A stretch of 43,423 nt of DNA, taken from NCBI GenBank assembly GCA_014381925.1, contig JACNKR010000039.1, positions 1-43,423 on the forward strand, given 5' to 3'. The notes below the pieces were generated by a model. That model had not been told where the DNA came from and made no database searches. It was given only the letters and a program-made list of their open reading frames with translations. The translations under genes and the position numbers were made by a program. Numbering within the stretch: the first letter of the stretch is position 1; each line of letters begins with the position of its first letter. The DNA is from Fidelibacterota bacterium (GTDB taxonomy: Bacteria; Fidelibacterota; Marinisomatia; SCGC-AAA003-L08; GCA-2689995). Positions 1-8,946 of the stretch are shown here, in pieces.

Positions 1-21
1 AAGTCCCTACCTCACACCTTA

Positions 22-49
22 AGCCCTGTAGAAATACAGGGCTTTTTTT
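22..49 (+). terminator. Rho-independent terminator
   Basis: A 9-bp perfect stem (AGCCCTGTA pairing with TACAGGGCT) closes a GAAA tetraloop and is followed by a run of seven T. This is a textbook intrinsic terminator for a transcript entering from the left edge of the window. The gene it ends lies almost entirely outside. The first 18 bases could be the 3' end of a tRNA, but too little is present to say. Confidence 0.9.
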
Positions 50-141
50 GGTAAATTTATTTTACTAAAAAATTAATCAATAATAAGTATAATTTATATA
101 CCTTAGTTTAACTTTATAAATAAAAAGAAAGAAAATTAATA

Positions 142-402
142 ATGAAAATAATTAAAAATATACTAATTATAATGGGAATAATTTCAGTTTCAATGACTAG
201 CATTGGTTGTAATAATGAAGCAAAGAAATCAGCAAATGAACATCCAACAAGTGAGCACCCATCACATGACCACTCTACTCATGATCATTCGAGTGAGGAT
301 GATTCTTCACATAACCATGAACACCCTGGAAATAGTGATAGCTCAAATGAACATCCATCAAGTGAGCACCCTACTAGCGAACATCCATCTGGAAATGAAT
401 AA
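142..402 (+). CDS. Small histidine-rich lipoprotein
   Basis: This 86-residue protein starts with a lipoprotein signal peptide: a basic N-terminus, a hydrophobic stretch, and a lipobox-like SIGC ending at Cys23. The mature part is low complexity, built from EHPS/EHPT units (six EHP) and a central HDH/HNH cluster, with 12 His plus many Asp, Glu and Ser in about 64 residues. Such His/acid-rich tails often bind zinc, nickel or copper, so a surface metal-buffering role is possible, but no catalytic domain is visible. The repeats are also visible in the DNA, so length probably varies between strains. It lies 23 bases upstream of the transglutaminase-like lipoprotein and is probably co-transcribed with it. 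I do not recognise a named family. Confidence 0.75.
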   Translation: MKIIKNILIIMGIISVSMTSIGCNNEAKKSANEHPTSEHPSHDHSTHDHSSEDDSSHNHEHPGNSDSSNEHPSSEHPTSEHPSGNE

Positions 403-410
403 ATTAAAAT

Positions 411-415
411 AGAGG
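411..415 (+). promoter_or_regulatory. Ribosome binding site supporting a TTG start
   Basis: AGAGG lies 10 bases before the TTG at 426 and 16 bases before the next in-frame ATG at 432. The spacing favours initiation at TTG for the transglutaminase-like lipoprotein, although the two starts differ by only two residues. Confidence 0.45.
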
Positions 416-425
416 TAGTCTTAGT

Positions 426-1784
426 TTGAAAATGCGAGTATTTATTTCAAAAATAATAGGAATTTGTCTTCTATTATTGAGCTGTAATCCGAATGAAAAT
501 GTTTATCACAAAATCCCTAGTTTAGTAACTGCAGATATTCAAGCTGGAATTGAACAACATATTGAAAAAATGTCTAAACTTGGTGATGGTTTTTTTAAAC
601 TAAATTTTGAAAATAAAGAATTAAATTTAAAATTAGTAAAAGTTCATACGGAATACTTAGCCAATCTTGGACCAAATGAACATTTTGCGTGTGTTGATCT
701 TGCAAGTACGGATGGCTTTGTTTATGATGTTGATTTTTTCTTAGAAGGTGAACCGGGAAAAATGAATGTAACTGAAACAACAATTCATAAAACAAATGGT
801 CAACCTCTTTATTTATGGGAGCAAAAAGATGACAAAACTTGGCATCGTGTATCATCAGAAAATGCTCCCTCAGAATTATTAGGTGTAATTAATGAGAAAG
901 ATTCATTTGAGTTTTATTATAAGGCAACATTACCTGTTATTGATGAACCAGCAAAAATGTGGATTCCATTACCCATTTCAGATCAACATCAAACTGTAAC
1001 GATAAAAAATATAGAATCTCCTGTAGAACCAATTATATTAGAAGAAGCCGACCGTGGTAATAAGATATTTTTTTTAAATTTACTGCCAGAACATAGTGAA
1101 AAAATTATTGAAATTTCATATAATGTAGATCGTCTTGAAAAAAATGTTTATGAAGATAATGAGAAAAATTCAACAAGATTTCTTCAGCCAAGTCAATTGG
1201 TGCCCCACAATGAGTCTTTCATTAAAATTGCACAAGATGTGGTAAAAGGAAAATTGGGAAGTTTAGCAAAAGCACGAGCATTATATGATCACACTATTGA
1301 ACATATGAAATATATAAAATATGGTGAAGGCTGGGGTAAAGGAGATGCTGTATATGCATGTGATTCACGAACAGGCAATTGTACGGATTTTCACTCTTAT
1401 TTTATTGCGTTAGCACATGCGGTAGATATTCCTGCTCGGTTTGCAATTGGAGCTTCAATTCCATCAGAACGAAATGAAGGAGGTATTGGAGGTTATCATT
1501 GTTGGGCGGAATTTTATTCGGATGGAATGTGGTGGCCTATAGATATAAGTGAGGCAGATAAATGTTCTGCTTTATCTACATATTATTTTGGGCATCATCC
1601 TGCAAACCGTATAGAATTTAGTAGAGGAAGAGATTTAATTGTTGAACCTAGCCCTGAGTCTGGACCTATTAATTTTCTCGCATATCCTATTTTAGAAATA
1701 GGTGGAATAAAAGCAAAAGCAAAAGTAAAATTCTCATTTAAACGAATTTTAATAAAAAAGTCTGATAAGTTAGTTTCAATATAA
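426..1784 (+). CDS. Transglutaminase-like domain lipoprotein
   Basis: This is a 452-residue predicted lipoprotein: hydrophobic leader, then a lipobox LLSC with Cys20. The C-terminal half holds a transglutaminase-like (papain-fold) core. Cys319 lies in GNCTDFHSYF, His358 in GGYHCWAEF, and Asp373 in WWPIDISEAD, giving the expected Cys-His-Asp triad in order. About 280 residues before the core carry no recognisable domain but read as beta-rich. Bacterial members of this fold usually act as periplasmic or surface cysteine proteases or amide-cleaving enzymes rather than crosslinkers; the substrate is unknown. Start chosen is TTG at 426, with ATG at 432 as alternative. It follows the His-rich lipoprotein closely and converges tail to tail with the MscS-like gene, with five bases between stops and no terminator. 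Confidence 0.85.
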   Translation: MKMRVFISKIIGICLLLLSCNPNENVYHKIPSLVTADIQAGIEQHIEKMSKLGDGFFKLNFENKELNLKLVKVHTEYLANLGPNEHFACVDLASTDGFVYDVDFFLEGEPGKMNVTETTIHKTNGQPLYLWEQKDDKTWHRVSSENAPSELLGVINEKDSFEFYYKATLPVIDEPAKMWIPLPISDQHQTVTIKNIESPVEPIILEEADRGNKIFFLNLLPEHSEKIIEISYNVDRLEKNVYEDNEKNSTRFLQPSQLVPHNESFIKIAQDVVKGKLGSLAKARALYDHTIEHMKYIKYGEGWGKGDAVYACDSRTGNCTDFHSYFIALAHAVDIPARFAIGASIPSERNEGGIGGYHCWAEFYSDGMWWPIDISEADKCSALSTYYFGHHPANRIEFSRGRDLIVEPSPESGPINFLAYPILEIGGIKAKAKVKFSFKRILIKKSDKLVSI

Positions 1785-1789
1785 AAAAT

Positions 1790-2308
1790 TTAATCAGAAG
1801 CAGGACAGTTTTTTATTGCAATCCAGTTTTTGAAACAAGTTGAATTGGGAATGAGGTATTGGTATTCATTAGATTGAAGAGTAGTATATCGTAAATCAAT
1901 ATTAATTACTTTTCCAATACATTTTGCAACTTCAATTTCATCACCACATTTAAATGGTTGGTAAAAAAGAATTAATACTCCAGCAAGTAAATTTGATAAT
2001 GCGTCCTTTAGTGCAAAACCCAAAGCAAAGCCAGTTAAGCCTAATCCTGCCACCATACCAGACACATCAATGCCAAGTGTTCCAAATGCAGAAATAAAGC
2101 CAAGAATGATTAATCCTGTTTTAATAATTGAACCAAATAATTGAAAGATTTTTGATTTTTCAATTGTAGTTTTTAATGCTAATTTATTAAAGATTCTTTT
2201 TGCTAAAATTGCACCTAAATAGAATAAAATTAAAATGGTGAAAAACGCAAGTATGTCTGGAGATTTTTCTTTTATTTGTTGTATAATTATAGAGATAATG
2301 TCTTTCAT
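1790..2308 (-). CDS. Small MscS-family mechanosensitive channel
   Basis: The 172-residue protein has two to three hydrophobic helices. The last, around residues 83-113, is the Gly/Ala-rich pore helix typical of MscS (GMVAGLGLTGFALGFALKDA), followed by the start of the beta domain (NLLAGVLILFYQPFKCGDEIEV). It would act in the inner membrane as a tension-gated solute release valve under osmotic downshock. It is shorter than E. coli MscS (286 residues): the chain ends soon after the beta domain, so the C-terminal alpha/beta cage is missing. Short members of this kind exist, and the reading frame shows no sign of breakage. It is divergent from the glycosyltransferase gene with only 39 bases between starts. 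Confidence 0.85.
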   Translation of the reverse strand: MKDIISIIIQQIKEKSPDILAFFTILILFYLGAILAKRIFNKLALKTTIEKSKIFQLFGSIIKTGLIILGFISAFGTLGIDVSGMVAGLGLTGFALGFALKDALSNLLAGVLILFYQPFKCGDEIEVAKCIGKVINIDLRYTTLQSNEYQYLIPNSTCFKNWIAIKNCPASD

Positions 2309-2347
2309 ACGAGCTATAATTTAGTAAAAAAATAAACTATAATTAAT

Positions 2348-3487
2348 ATGAAATTTTTGAATAAATATATTTTAAAAAAAGCAATTACGAATCCTTGGGA
2401 AATTGCTCCGAAACCAGAAAAAACTGATTACAAATTTATCATTGTAATTCCATCATTAAGAGAAGGTGAAAATATATTACATACACTTCAATCAATTTCT
2501 TCTCAAAACAGTGAATTGCAAAAACAATTACTGGTAATATTTGTTATTAATAATTCAGAAAATGCAGATAATGAAACTAAAATTGAAAACCAAAAAAGTA
2601 AAAATCTTTTAAATAAGTTTCAAGGGATTTTTGAAATCGGAATTATTGATGCCTATTCAAAATTCCCACTATCTAACAAACATGCAGGCGTAGGTTTAGC
2701 AAGAAAAATCGGATTTGATTTAGCCTTACCATTTACCAATAAAAATACAATTCTATGTGCATTAGATGCAGATACTACTATTTCTCCAGATTACTTAATA
2801 ATATTGGATTCTTATTTTAGTAAACAAAAAGTGAACTGTTTAGTGCTTGGAATAAAACATCAATATAGCGAAAATCTAAACGAAGAAAAAGCAATTAGAG
2901 AGTATGAAGATTTTCTATATTCTACGGCTAATAAATTAAAAAAAATAAATTCTCCTTATGGGTTTGTATCTATGGGTTCTGCTATGTGTTTTTCTCCTGA
3001 ATGTTATATAAAAGCAGGTGGAATTTCTAAGAAAAAAGCAACAGAGGATTTTTATTTTTTACAAGAAGTTGTTAAAACCTCTTCAATAAAAAGTATTCCA
3101 GAAATAATAGTCTATCCAAGTCCAAGAGTATCTAATCGAGTTTATTTAGGAACAGGGTTTAGAATGGGACAAGCAAAAAAAGGGGATAAATTAATTAAAT
3201 TAAAATATGATGATGAATCTTTTAAATATTTAGGTGAATGGATAAAATTAGGTGAAAAGAGTTATCAAATTTCCATTCAACAAGTTTTGATAGAAGCGAG
3301 GGAAATAGAAATTCGGTTACCTATATTTTTAACTCAAAATAAAATTGAAAAAATTTGGCGGGGTTTAAATTCCTCTTCATCAAATAATAATAATTTTAAA
3401 TCCCAGTTCCATCGGTGGTTTGATGGATTAAAAACATATCGATTTCTTAAATATTTTTCAACTGATCATTCCGCATCTGTTCAATAA
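2348..3487 (+). CDS. Family 2 glycosyltransferase
   Basis: A 379-residue GT-A fold glycosyltransferase. The N-terminal strand-loop FIIVIPSLREGENI (about residues 29-42) is the nucleotide-sugar binding start of family 2. ALDADTTISPDYL near residues 137-149 supplies the DxD-type metal site, and ATEDFYFLQEV around residue 235 supplies the acidic motif that usually carries the catalytic base. No membrane helix is apparent, so it is probably cytosolic or membrane associated. The sugar donor and acceptor cannot be read from sequence, and there are no other polysaccharide genes beside it. Its last 41 bases overlap the 3' end of the RND pump gene on the other strand, an unusually long convergent overlap. 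Confidence 0.8.
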   Translation: MKFLNKYILKKAITNPWEIAPKPEKTDYKFIIVIPSLREGENILHTLQSISSQNSELQKQLLVIFVINNSENADNETKIENQKSKNLLNKFQGIFEIGIIDAYSKFPLSNKHAGVGLARKIGFDLALPFTNKNTILCALDADTTISPDYLIILDSYFSKQKVNCLVLGIKHQYSENLNEEKAIREYEDFLYSTANKLKKINSPYGFVSMGSAMCFSPECYIKAGGISKKKATEDFYFLQEVVKTSSIKSIPEIIVYPSPRVSNRVYLGTGFRMGQAKKGDKLIKLKYDDESFKYLGEWIKLGEKSYQISIQQVLIEAREIEIRLPIFLTQNKIEKIWRGLNSSSSNNNNFKSQFHRWFDGLKTYRFLKYFSTDHSASVQ

Positions 3488-6400
3488 AAGAATAAAGAAT
3501 AGGCACAACAATAAGAGTAAGTAGGGTGGCAACAAGTAATCCAAAAATTAAACTAACTGCTAATGGTCGCCAATATTCTGCTCCGCCAGCAAAGTCAAAA
3601 GTTAAAGGAATCAACCCTGCAATTGTAGTTATTGTCGTTAATAATATTGGACGAAGTCTTGTTTTTCCACCTTCTACAATTGATATAAACAACCCCTTTC
3701 CTTCTGTTCTATAATCATTTATTTGGCTAATTAATACGATAGCATCATTCACAACAATTCCCGTTAGAGCAACAACACCAAAAAATGACATCATTCCAAA
3801 TGGAACGCGGGTTATCATTAATCCTAATATAACTCCAATAAAAGAAAGAGGAATGGTAATGGCAATTATGAATGGCTGTTTTAATGATTTAAATTGACCT
3901 GCTAATAAAATTAAAATCACAAAAAATGCAACAATCATTGCCTTCCCTAATGTTTTAAAACTTTCAGTTGTTTCATCATTTATACCACCAAAGTCAGTTA
4001 AAATTCCAGCTGGAATATCAAGTTCATCAATCGTTGGTTTAATTTTTCTTTTAATATCTAACAAACTATAACCTTCAAGTATATCTGCAGATACAGAAAC
4101 TGTTCGTTTGAAGTTTTTTCTAAATATACTTGCTTGCCCAGTTTTTAATTCAACATTTGCAACATTTGATAAAATTTCTAATGTATTTCGATTTGTAGGT
4201 ACCTCTAATGATTTTATATCTGATAATATATCTTCTGTTTTTTCAATTTCAACTTTAACTGGAATTTCTTCTAACCCGTCAGAATAAGATGTTGCTTCAA
4301 ATCCAAAGAGTGCGGATGAAATAGTTTGAGCTATTTTTTGACTATTAATTCCTAAAAAAGCAGAGCGATCATGATCTACATTTACTTGAATTTCTTTTCT
4401 TGTTTTACCTAAACTAGAAGAAATATTATAAATCCCTTCTAAGTCATCAAAAATTGTTTTAACCATTTTAGATACAAGCGCAATCTGGTCTATGTTTTCA
4501 CCCTGTATGTCAATTACAAGTCTATCCTCAACAGGGGGGCCTTCAGTGATCACCGAAAATTGGAAATCTATTCCAGGCATATTTTTAACTTGGAATTGTA
4601 AATCAGCAATGATTTTATCAACCGATTTCTCTCTATTTTCTTTGTCAATTAAATCTACATTTATTTGAGCAACTTCGCTACCAATAGCAGAACTTTGATT
4701 TATTCTCATATTTTGAACTCCGGACTGGCCAACGGTTGAGGCAAACTGGCTGACCTCGGGAGTATTAGCAAGTAGTTGTTCAACTTGAAGAGCTATACTA
4801 TTTGTTTCATCAAGGTCTGTCCCTGGTTCTGTTTGAATATCAATAATAAAACGAGGTTTCGGTACTTTAGGAAAAACTTGAACTTTTATAAGATTTAAAT
4901 CTGTTGAAGCAGAAATTCCCAGAATTACAATTCCAAGAATAAATGAAGTAAAAGTGATGGCTAATGTTTTTTTTCTATTATGAAGAGCCCAATTTATCAT
5001 TGATTTATAAATTCTTGACCCAATCCAATCGCCTGTCATAACTGTATTTTTATTACTTAACACCATAAATTGTGATGCTAAAATGGGGATAATAATATGA
5101 TCTGCAATCGTGGCACCAATTAATGAAAAAATTACTATTTTAGGAATATAGCTCAAAAATTGCCCCATAATTCCAGTCATAAACATCATCGGTGCAAATG
5201 CAGCCATTGTTGTTAAAACAGATGTAATTATTGGTGATCCTACTTTTTGAATTGCTTTTTTAGAAGCATTTTTACGGTCTAACCCACCTTCCATTTCTCT
5301 AAATGTTGCCTCAGATACAATGATTGCTCCATCAACAACAATTCCTAAAACCATTATAAGTGCGAACATTGTAATACCTGACTGGCTAATCCCAAAAGCA
5401 AATTGAAGTAAATATGCCGTCAATAAACTAAACGGTATTGAAAAAGTAACAATTAATGCATTTCTAAAACCAATTCCAAAATATAAAGTTAATATAACAA
5501 GTAAAGCACCAAACATCGCATTTTGACTTAATTGTGATGTTGCTCTTTCAGTTTCTTCTGCAAGACGAGAACTAAATTCATATTTTATTCCAGTAGGAAA
5601 ATTTTGAGATAATTGTTTAACTAATTCTTCAATTTGAAGTGACGTCTCTACAATATTATGCCCTACATTTTTTCGTATTAATAGGGTAATTGAATTTTTT
5701 TGATTATATCTAGAGTAACTTGTTTGGTCCTCAAAAGTATCTTTAATAGTTGCAACATCTTTTAATTTAACAACACTTTCATCGGAAAACTGGAATACAA
5801 TGAGATTTGAAATTGCTTCAATGGTATTAAACTTTCCAATAGTTCTTACAAGTAAGTCTTGACCATTTAATGAAATATTCCCTCCAGGCATATTAAAATT
5901 ATTAACTTGAAGTGCCTGAATAATTGCTTGAACAGGAATATGATGTAACTTTAATAAATCTGGGTTTATGGTAATTTTAATTTCTCGTTCAATATTTCCA
6001 AAAGTAGTTACTTCATTCACACCAGAAAGTGCCTCAATTTCATCTTTTACCATTTCTGATATTGATGAAATTTGATTCATTGGATAATCACCAAAAATAT
6101 TTAAAATGAGTATTGGAATATCATCAAAATTCATTTGTTTTATTTGAGTATTTTCAATTTCATCAATATAGTCTGTTTCTGCATCAGAAACTTTTTCTCT
6201 TAAATCTCTTAAGCTAGATTCAATGTCAGCTTCTGGAGTAAAGGATACAACAGTAAATGCAAACCCCTGTAATGCATAAGAAATTGTATAATTTAAATTG
6301 TCTAAATCCTTTAATTTTTCTTCTAAGGGTTTAATTATTTCAGTTTCAATTTCTTCTGGACCAGCACCAATATATTGGCTTGTAATGCTTGCCACGGGGA

Positions 6401-6524
6401 CTTTTATTTCTGGGACTGCTTCTGTGGGTATTAAAAAATAAGCTGTTAATCCAAAGAAAAAAAGTAATCCACTTAATAGCGTGGAAATAAGAGGTTGGTC
6501 AATCGCTTTTTCAGTTAATTTCAT
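3447..6524 (-). CDS. RND efflux transporter, inner-membrane permease
   Basis: 1025 residues, full length for the AcrB/MexB-like (HAE) superfamily, with the expected two repeats of one helix, large periplasmic loop and five or six helices. It uses the proton gradient to extrude substrates through an adaptor and TolC. TM4 carries GIVVDGAII around residue 397, so the first of AcrB's two relay aspartates (Asp407) is kept and the second is Gly. TM10 carries GIVVNDAIVL around residue 925, with Asn where AcrB has Lys940. The pump therefore belongs to a divergent branch with a reorganised proton relay, and substrates cannot be predicted. The start overlaps the adaptor stop by four bases, so translation is coupled. 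This is the last gene of the tetR-tolC-adaptor-pump operon. Confidence 0.93.
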   Translation of the reverse strand: MKLTEKAIDQPLISTLLSGLLFFFGLTAYFLIPTEAVPEIKVPVASITSQYIGAGPEEIETEIIKPLEEKLKDLDNLNYTISYALQGFAFTVVSFTPEADIESSLRDLREKVSDAETDYIDEIENTQIKQMNFDDIPILILNIFGDYPMNQISSISEMVKDEIEALSGVNEVTTFGNIEREIKITINPDLLKLHHIPVQAIIQALQVNNFNMPGGNISLNGQDLLVRTIGKFNTIEAISNLIVFQFSDESVVKLKDVATIKDTFEDQTSYSRYNQKNSITLLIRKNVGHNIVETSLQIEELVKQLSQNFPTGIKYEFSSRLAEETERATSQLSQNAMFGALLVILTLYFGIGFRNALIVTFSIPFSLLTAYLLQFAFGISQSGITMFALIMVLGIVVDGAIIVSEATFREMEGGLDRKNASKKAIQKVGSPIITSVLTTMAAFAPMMFMTGIMGQFLSYIPKIVIFSLIGATIADHIIIPILASQFMVLSNKNTVMTGDWIGSRIYKSMINWALHNRKKTLAITFTSFILGIVILGISASTDLNLIKVQVFPKVPKPRFIIDIQTEPGTDLDETNSIALQVEQLLANTPEVSQFASTVGQSGVQNMRINQSSAIGSEVAQINVDLIDKENREKSVDKIIADLQFQVKNMPGIDFQFSVITEGPPVEDRLVIDIQGENIDQIALVSKMVKTIFDDLEGIYNISSSLGKTRKEIQVNVDHDRSAFLGINSQKIAQTISSALFGFEATSYSDGLEEIPVKVEIEKTEDILSDIKSLEVPTNRNTLEILSNVANVELKTGQASIFRKNFKRTVSVSADILEGYSLLDIKRKIKPTIDELDIPAGILTDFGGINDETTESFKTLGKAMIVAFFVILILLAGQFKSLKQPFIIAITIPLSFIGVILGLMITRVPFGMMSFFGVVALTGIVVNDAIVLISQINDYRTEGKGLFISIVEGGKTRLRPILLTTITTIAGLIPLTFDFAGGAEYWRPLAVSLIFGLLVATLLTLIVVPILYSFIEQMRNDQLKNI

Positions 6525-7561
6525 TGAATAACTTTCAAGCTTGATCCCTCTTTTACCTGTCTTATACCATCTGTAACTATCATCATTCCAGGATATAATT
6601 CACCTTTAATAATAATTTTATGTTCAACTAAATTACCCGTAGAAATATTAATTTTCTTAGCAATAGAATTATCATTCATCCATATGAAACTTTTGCCATT
6701 TTCGTCTAAAATATATCTATTTGATATCATATAAACAGAATCTAATTCAACCTGTTCAATAATATAATTGAGCATCATACCTAATTTTAAATTAGGACTA
6801 GAATTTAATAATTTTATTTTTACATTATAACTATTGCTCATATTTATAGGAATCATCCCAACTTCTTCAACAATCCCAATTAAAGCAATAGTGCTAGTTT
6901 TAAATGGGGAGGTTATTATTACATTTTGGTTAATAGTAATATCTGAAATTTCGGTACTCGAAATTGTTGTTTCTAACTGTAATTGATTTAAATTAGAAAT
7001 AATTACAGGTGGAAGAGGATATGGCCCCGGACTAAAAAACTCACCTTCTTGTAAATTAATATGGGTTATCGTTCCATTAAATGGTGCTTTAAGTTCCGTG
7101 TTTTCATAGGCATTTTTTGCATTTATAAAATCTGAATTAGATTTTTTATATCCTAATTCTGCTTGTAATACTTGGTCTTCTGAAACCGCATTTTTATTAA
7201 ATAGTTCTGTCACATTTTTTAAATCTCGTTTTGCTTTCTTTAAGGCAGATTCAGCAAGGTCAAATTGAGCTTTATAATTATCACTTTTTAATTTAGCAAT
7301 CACTTCCCCTGTCTTAAAATATTGCCCAGTTTTGGCAATCACTTCAATTATTTTACCAGGAACCTCAAACATCAAATTGGCCTGTTGGCCCGAAATTACC
7401 TTTCCCATTCCAGAATATGTTTTAATATATTTTTCAGGGTTTAATAGTTTTGTTCTAACTGGAATTTTTGTTTCTATCTCTTTTTCTTTTTCATCTCCAT
7501 AGGTTGATGAACAATTTAAAAATAGCCCCATTATAATAATTAAAAGAATGGTGTTTTTCAT
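6521..7561 (-). CDS. RND efflux periplasmic adaptor (membrane fusion protein)
   Basis: A 346-residue adaptor that links the RND pump to the outer-membrane channel. The hydrophobic leader ends at a Cys in FLNCSST, so it is probably lipid anchored. The order fits the HlyD/AcrA family: a first lipoyl half (GQQANLMFEVPGKIIEV), an alpha-helical hairpin around residues 95-145 (FDLAESALKKAKRDLKNV), a second lipoyl half (TELKAPFNGTITHIN) and a beta-barrel region. It overlaps tolC by four bases upstream and the pump gene by four bases downstream, indicating a tightly coupled operon. Confidence 0.92.
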   Translation of the reverse strand: MKNTILLIIIMGLFLNCSSTYGDEKEKEIETKIPVRTKLLNPEKYIKTYSGMGKVISGQQANLMFEVPGKIIEVIAKTGQYFKTGEVIAKLKSDNYKAQFDLAESALKKAKRDLKNVTELFNKNAVSEDQVLQAELGYKKSNSDFINAKNAYENTELKAPFNGTITHINLQEGEFFSPGPYPLPPVIISNLNQLQLETTISSTEISDITINQNVIITSPFKTSTIALIGIVEEVGMIPINMSNSYNVKIKLLNSSPNLKLGMMLNYIIEQVELDSVYMISNRYILDENGKSFIWMNDNSIAKKINISTGNLVEHKIIIKGELYPGMMIVTDGIRQVKEGSSLKVIQ

Positions 7562-8946
7562 TTAGTATTCCCTGTTGTGTTTTTTCCAATAGCTCTTGAA
7601 AGTTTAACCAATGCAATTTGAAATTCATATTTTGCTTGAAGTAGATTTAATTCGGCTCTATTAAGACTCACTTCTGCACCCAATAATTCAAGCTGAGTTG
7701 TCATACCAGTTAAAAATAAGTCATTAGCAATATTGTATCCTCGGCTTGCAAGTTCTAATTTTTTATTTCCAGCATTTATTTTTTCATTAGCTTCTATTAA
7801 AGATAAATGGATATTCCTTAAATCTAATAAAAGATTATTTTTTAAATCTTCTGAATGATAATATGCTTTTTTTGCATTGGCTTTTGCTCTCATAATCCGA
7901 GCTGTAGAGCCAAATCCATTAAAAAGTGGTAACCCAATATTAATTGAAAGTGAACTATTATCTTGAAAGTTTTTCCAAGTAAAATTATCTTTATTTTGAG
8001 ATTGAAATTTATGAATTGAACCTGTCAATTCTATACTTGGTAAAAACTCTGATAAGTAGGAATTTACATCTTCCTGTAAAAGATCATGATTTGCTTCTAA
8101 CTGTTTTATTCTAGGTTGTTGAGCCAATAATTGATTTGAAATTTCATTAAATTCTGGGATTATTTGTATAGAATCTTTAAATGCACCGACAATGTTTAAA
8201 TTTTGAGATAAATTAAATCCTATTGTAAGTTTTAACTTTTCCAATGCTAATATTTCATTTTTCTTTGCATTTGAATAAGTTGTTTCTTGATCTTTCACCA
8301 TTGACTCTGCACGAATTAATTCAAGTTCATTTGTTTTTCCTGAATCATAAAGTAATTTGGTATTGAATAAATTATCTTTTGACCTTTTTAATGATTTATG
8401 AAAGACTTCGGTAACTTTTTTAGTAAGTAAAACGGTGTAAAAAGAAATTTTTGTATTTTCAATAATTTCTTCTTTTTGAGAATCATAAGATGCGTTTGTT
8501 AAGTTTTTAAATTTATTAGATGCTCTTATTCCAGCAAACACTCTTCCATCAAAAATAGTTTGATTTATATTTATTCCATACAAACCTGAATAGTCTCTTC
8601 CCATTGAAAACATTATTTCATCTGGAATTATTTCTGTCTCCTGTAAACTTGGATTCCACTCTGTTGGAATAGGGTCACCTGTTACAGGGTTTAATACTCC
8701 AAATGGAATTGGAAAATCAATGGGTTGGCCTGCAACATTATAATTTCTTGTGGCAGAAGTAACAAATTGAATACGAGGTAAAGCTGCAGACCTTGCTTCA
8801 ATCGAATGAGAAAGAGAGATTTTCTTATCTTCATTTGCTAATTTTATTTGTGGGCTTTTTTCTAATGCTATATTAATTAGTTCAGATAAGTTATAATTTT
8901 TTGTAAATATCATATTTAAAAATAATAAGATTAAAAAATATTTCAT
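7558..8946 (-). CDS. TolC-family outer membrane efflux protein
   Basis: A 462-residue outer-membrane factor with an N-terminal signal peptide (MKYFLILLFLNMIFTKN). It contains two internally related long-helix regions typical of TolC: NLSELINIALEKSPQIKLANEDK at the N-terminus, and Ala/Leu/Asn-rich helices such as LASRGYNIANDLFLTGMTTQ near the C-terminus. As a trimer it forms the tunnel across the periplasm and outer membrane for the adjacent pump. It shares one base with the tetR stop and four with the adaptor, so it is the second gene of the four-gene operon. Confidence 0.92.
   Translation of the reverse strand: MKYFLILLFLNMIFTKNYNLSELINIALEKSPQIKLANEDKKISLSHSIEARSAALPRIQFVTSATRNYNVAGQPIDFPIPFGVLNPVTGDPIPTEWNPSLQETEIIPDEIMFSMGRDYSGLYGININQTIFDGRVFAGIRASNKFKNLTNASYDSQKEEIIENTKISFYTVLLTKKVTEVFHKSLKRSKDNLFNTKLLYDSGKTNELELIRAESMVKDQETTYSNAKKNEILALEKLKLTIGFNLSQNLNIVGAFKDSIQIIPEFNEISNQLLAQQPRIKQLEANHDLLQEDVNSYLSEFLPSIELTGSIHKFQSQNKDNFTWKNFQDNSSLSINIGLPLFNGFGSTARIMRAKANAKKAYYHSEDLKNNLLLDLRNIHLSLIEANEKINAGNKKLELASRGYNIANDLFLTGMTTQLELLGAEVSLNRAELNLLQAKYEFQIALVKLSRAIGKNTTGNTK

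Noticed and set aside
203..412. Second reading frame across the His-rich lipoprotein gene
   Set aside because: It is a shadow caused by the repeats; it has no signal, no ribosome site and atypical composition.
2309..2347. Two TATAAT boxes in the 39-base gap between the MscS and glycosyltransferase genes
   Set aside because: The spacing to the starts and the lack of -35 partners make neither convincing in such AT-rich DNA.
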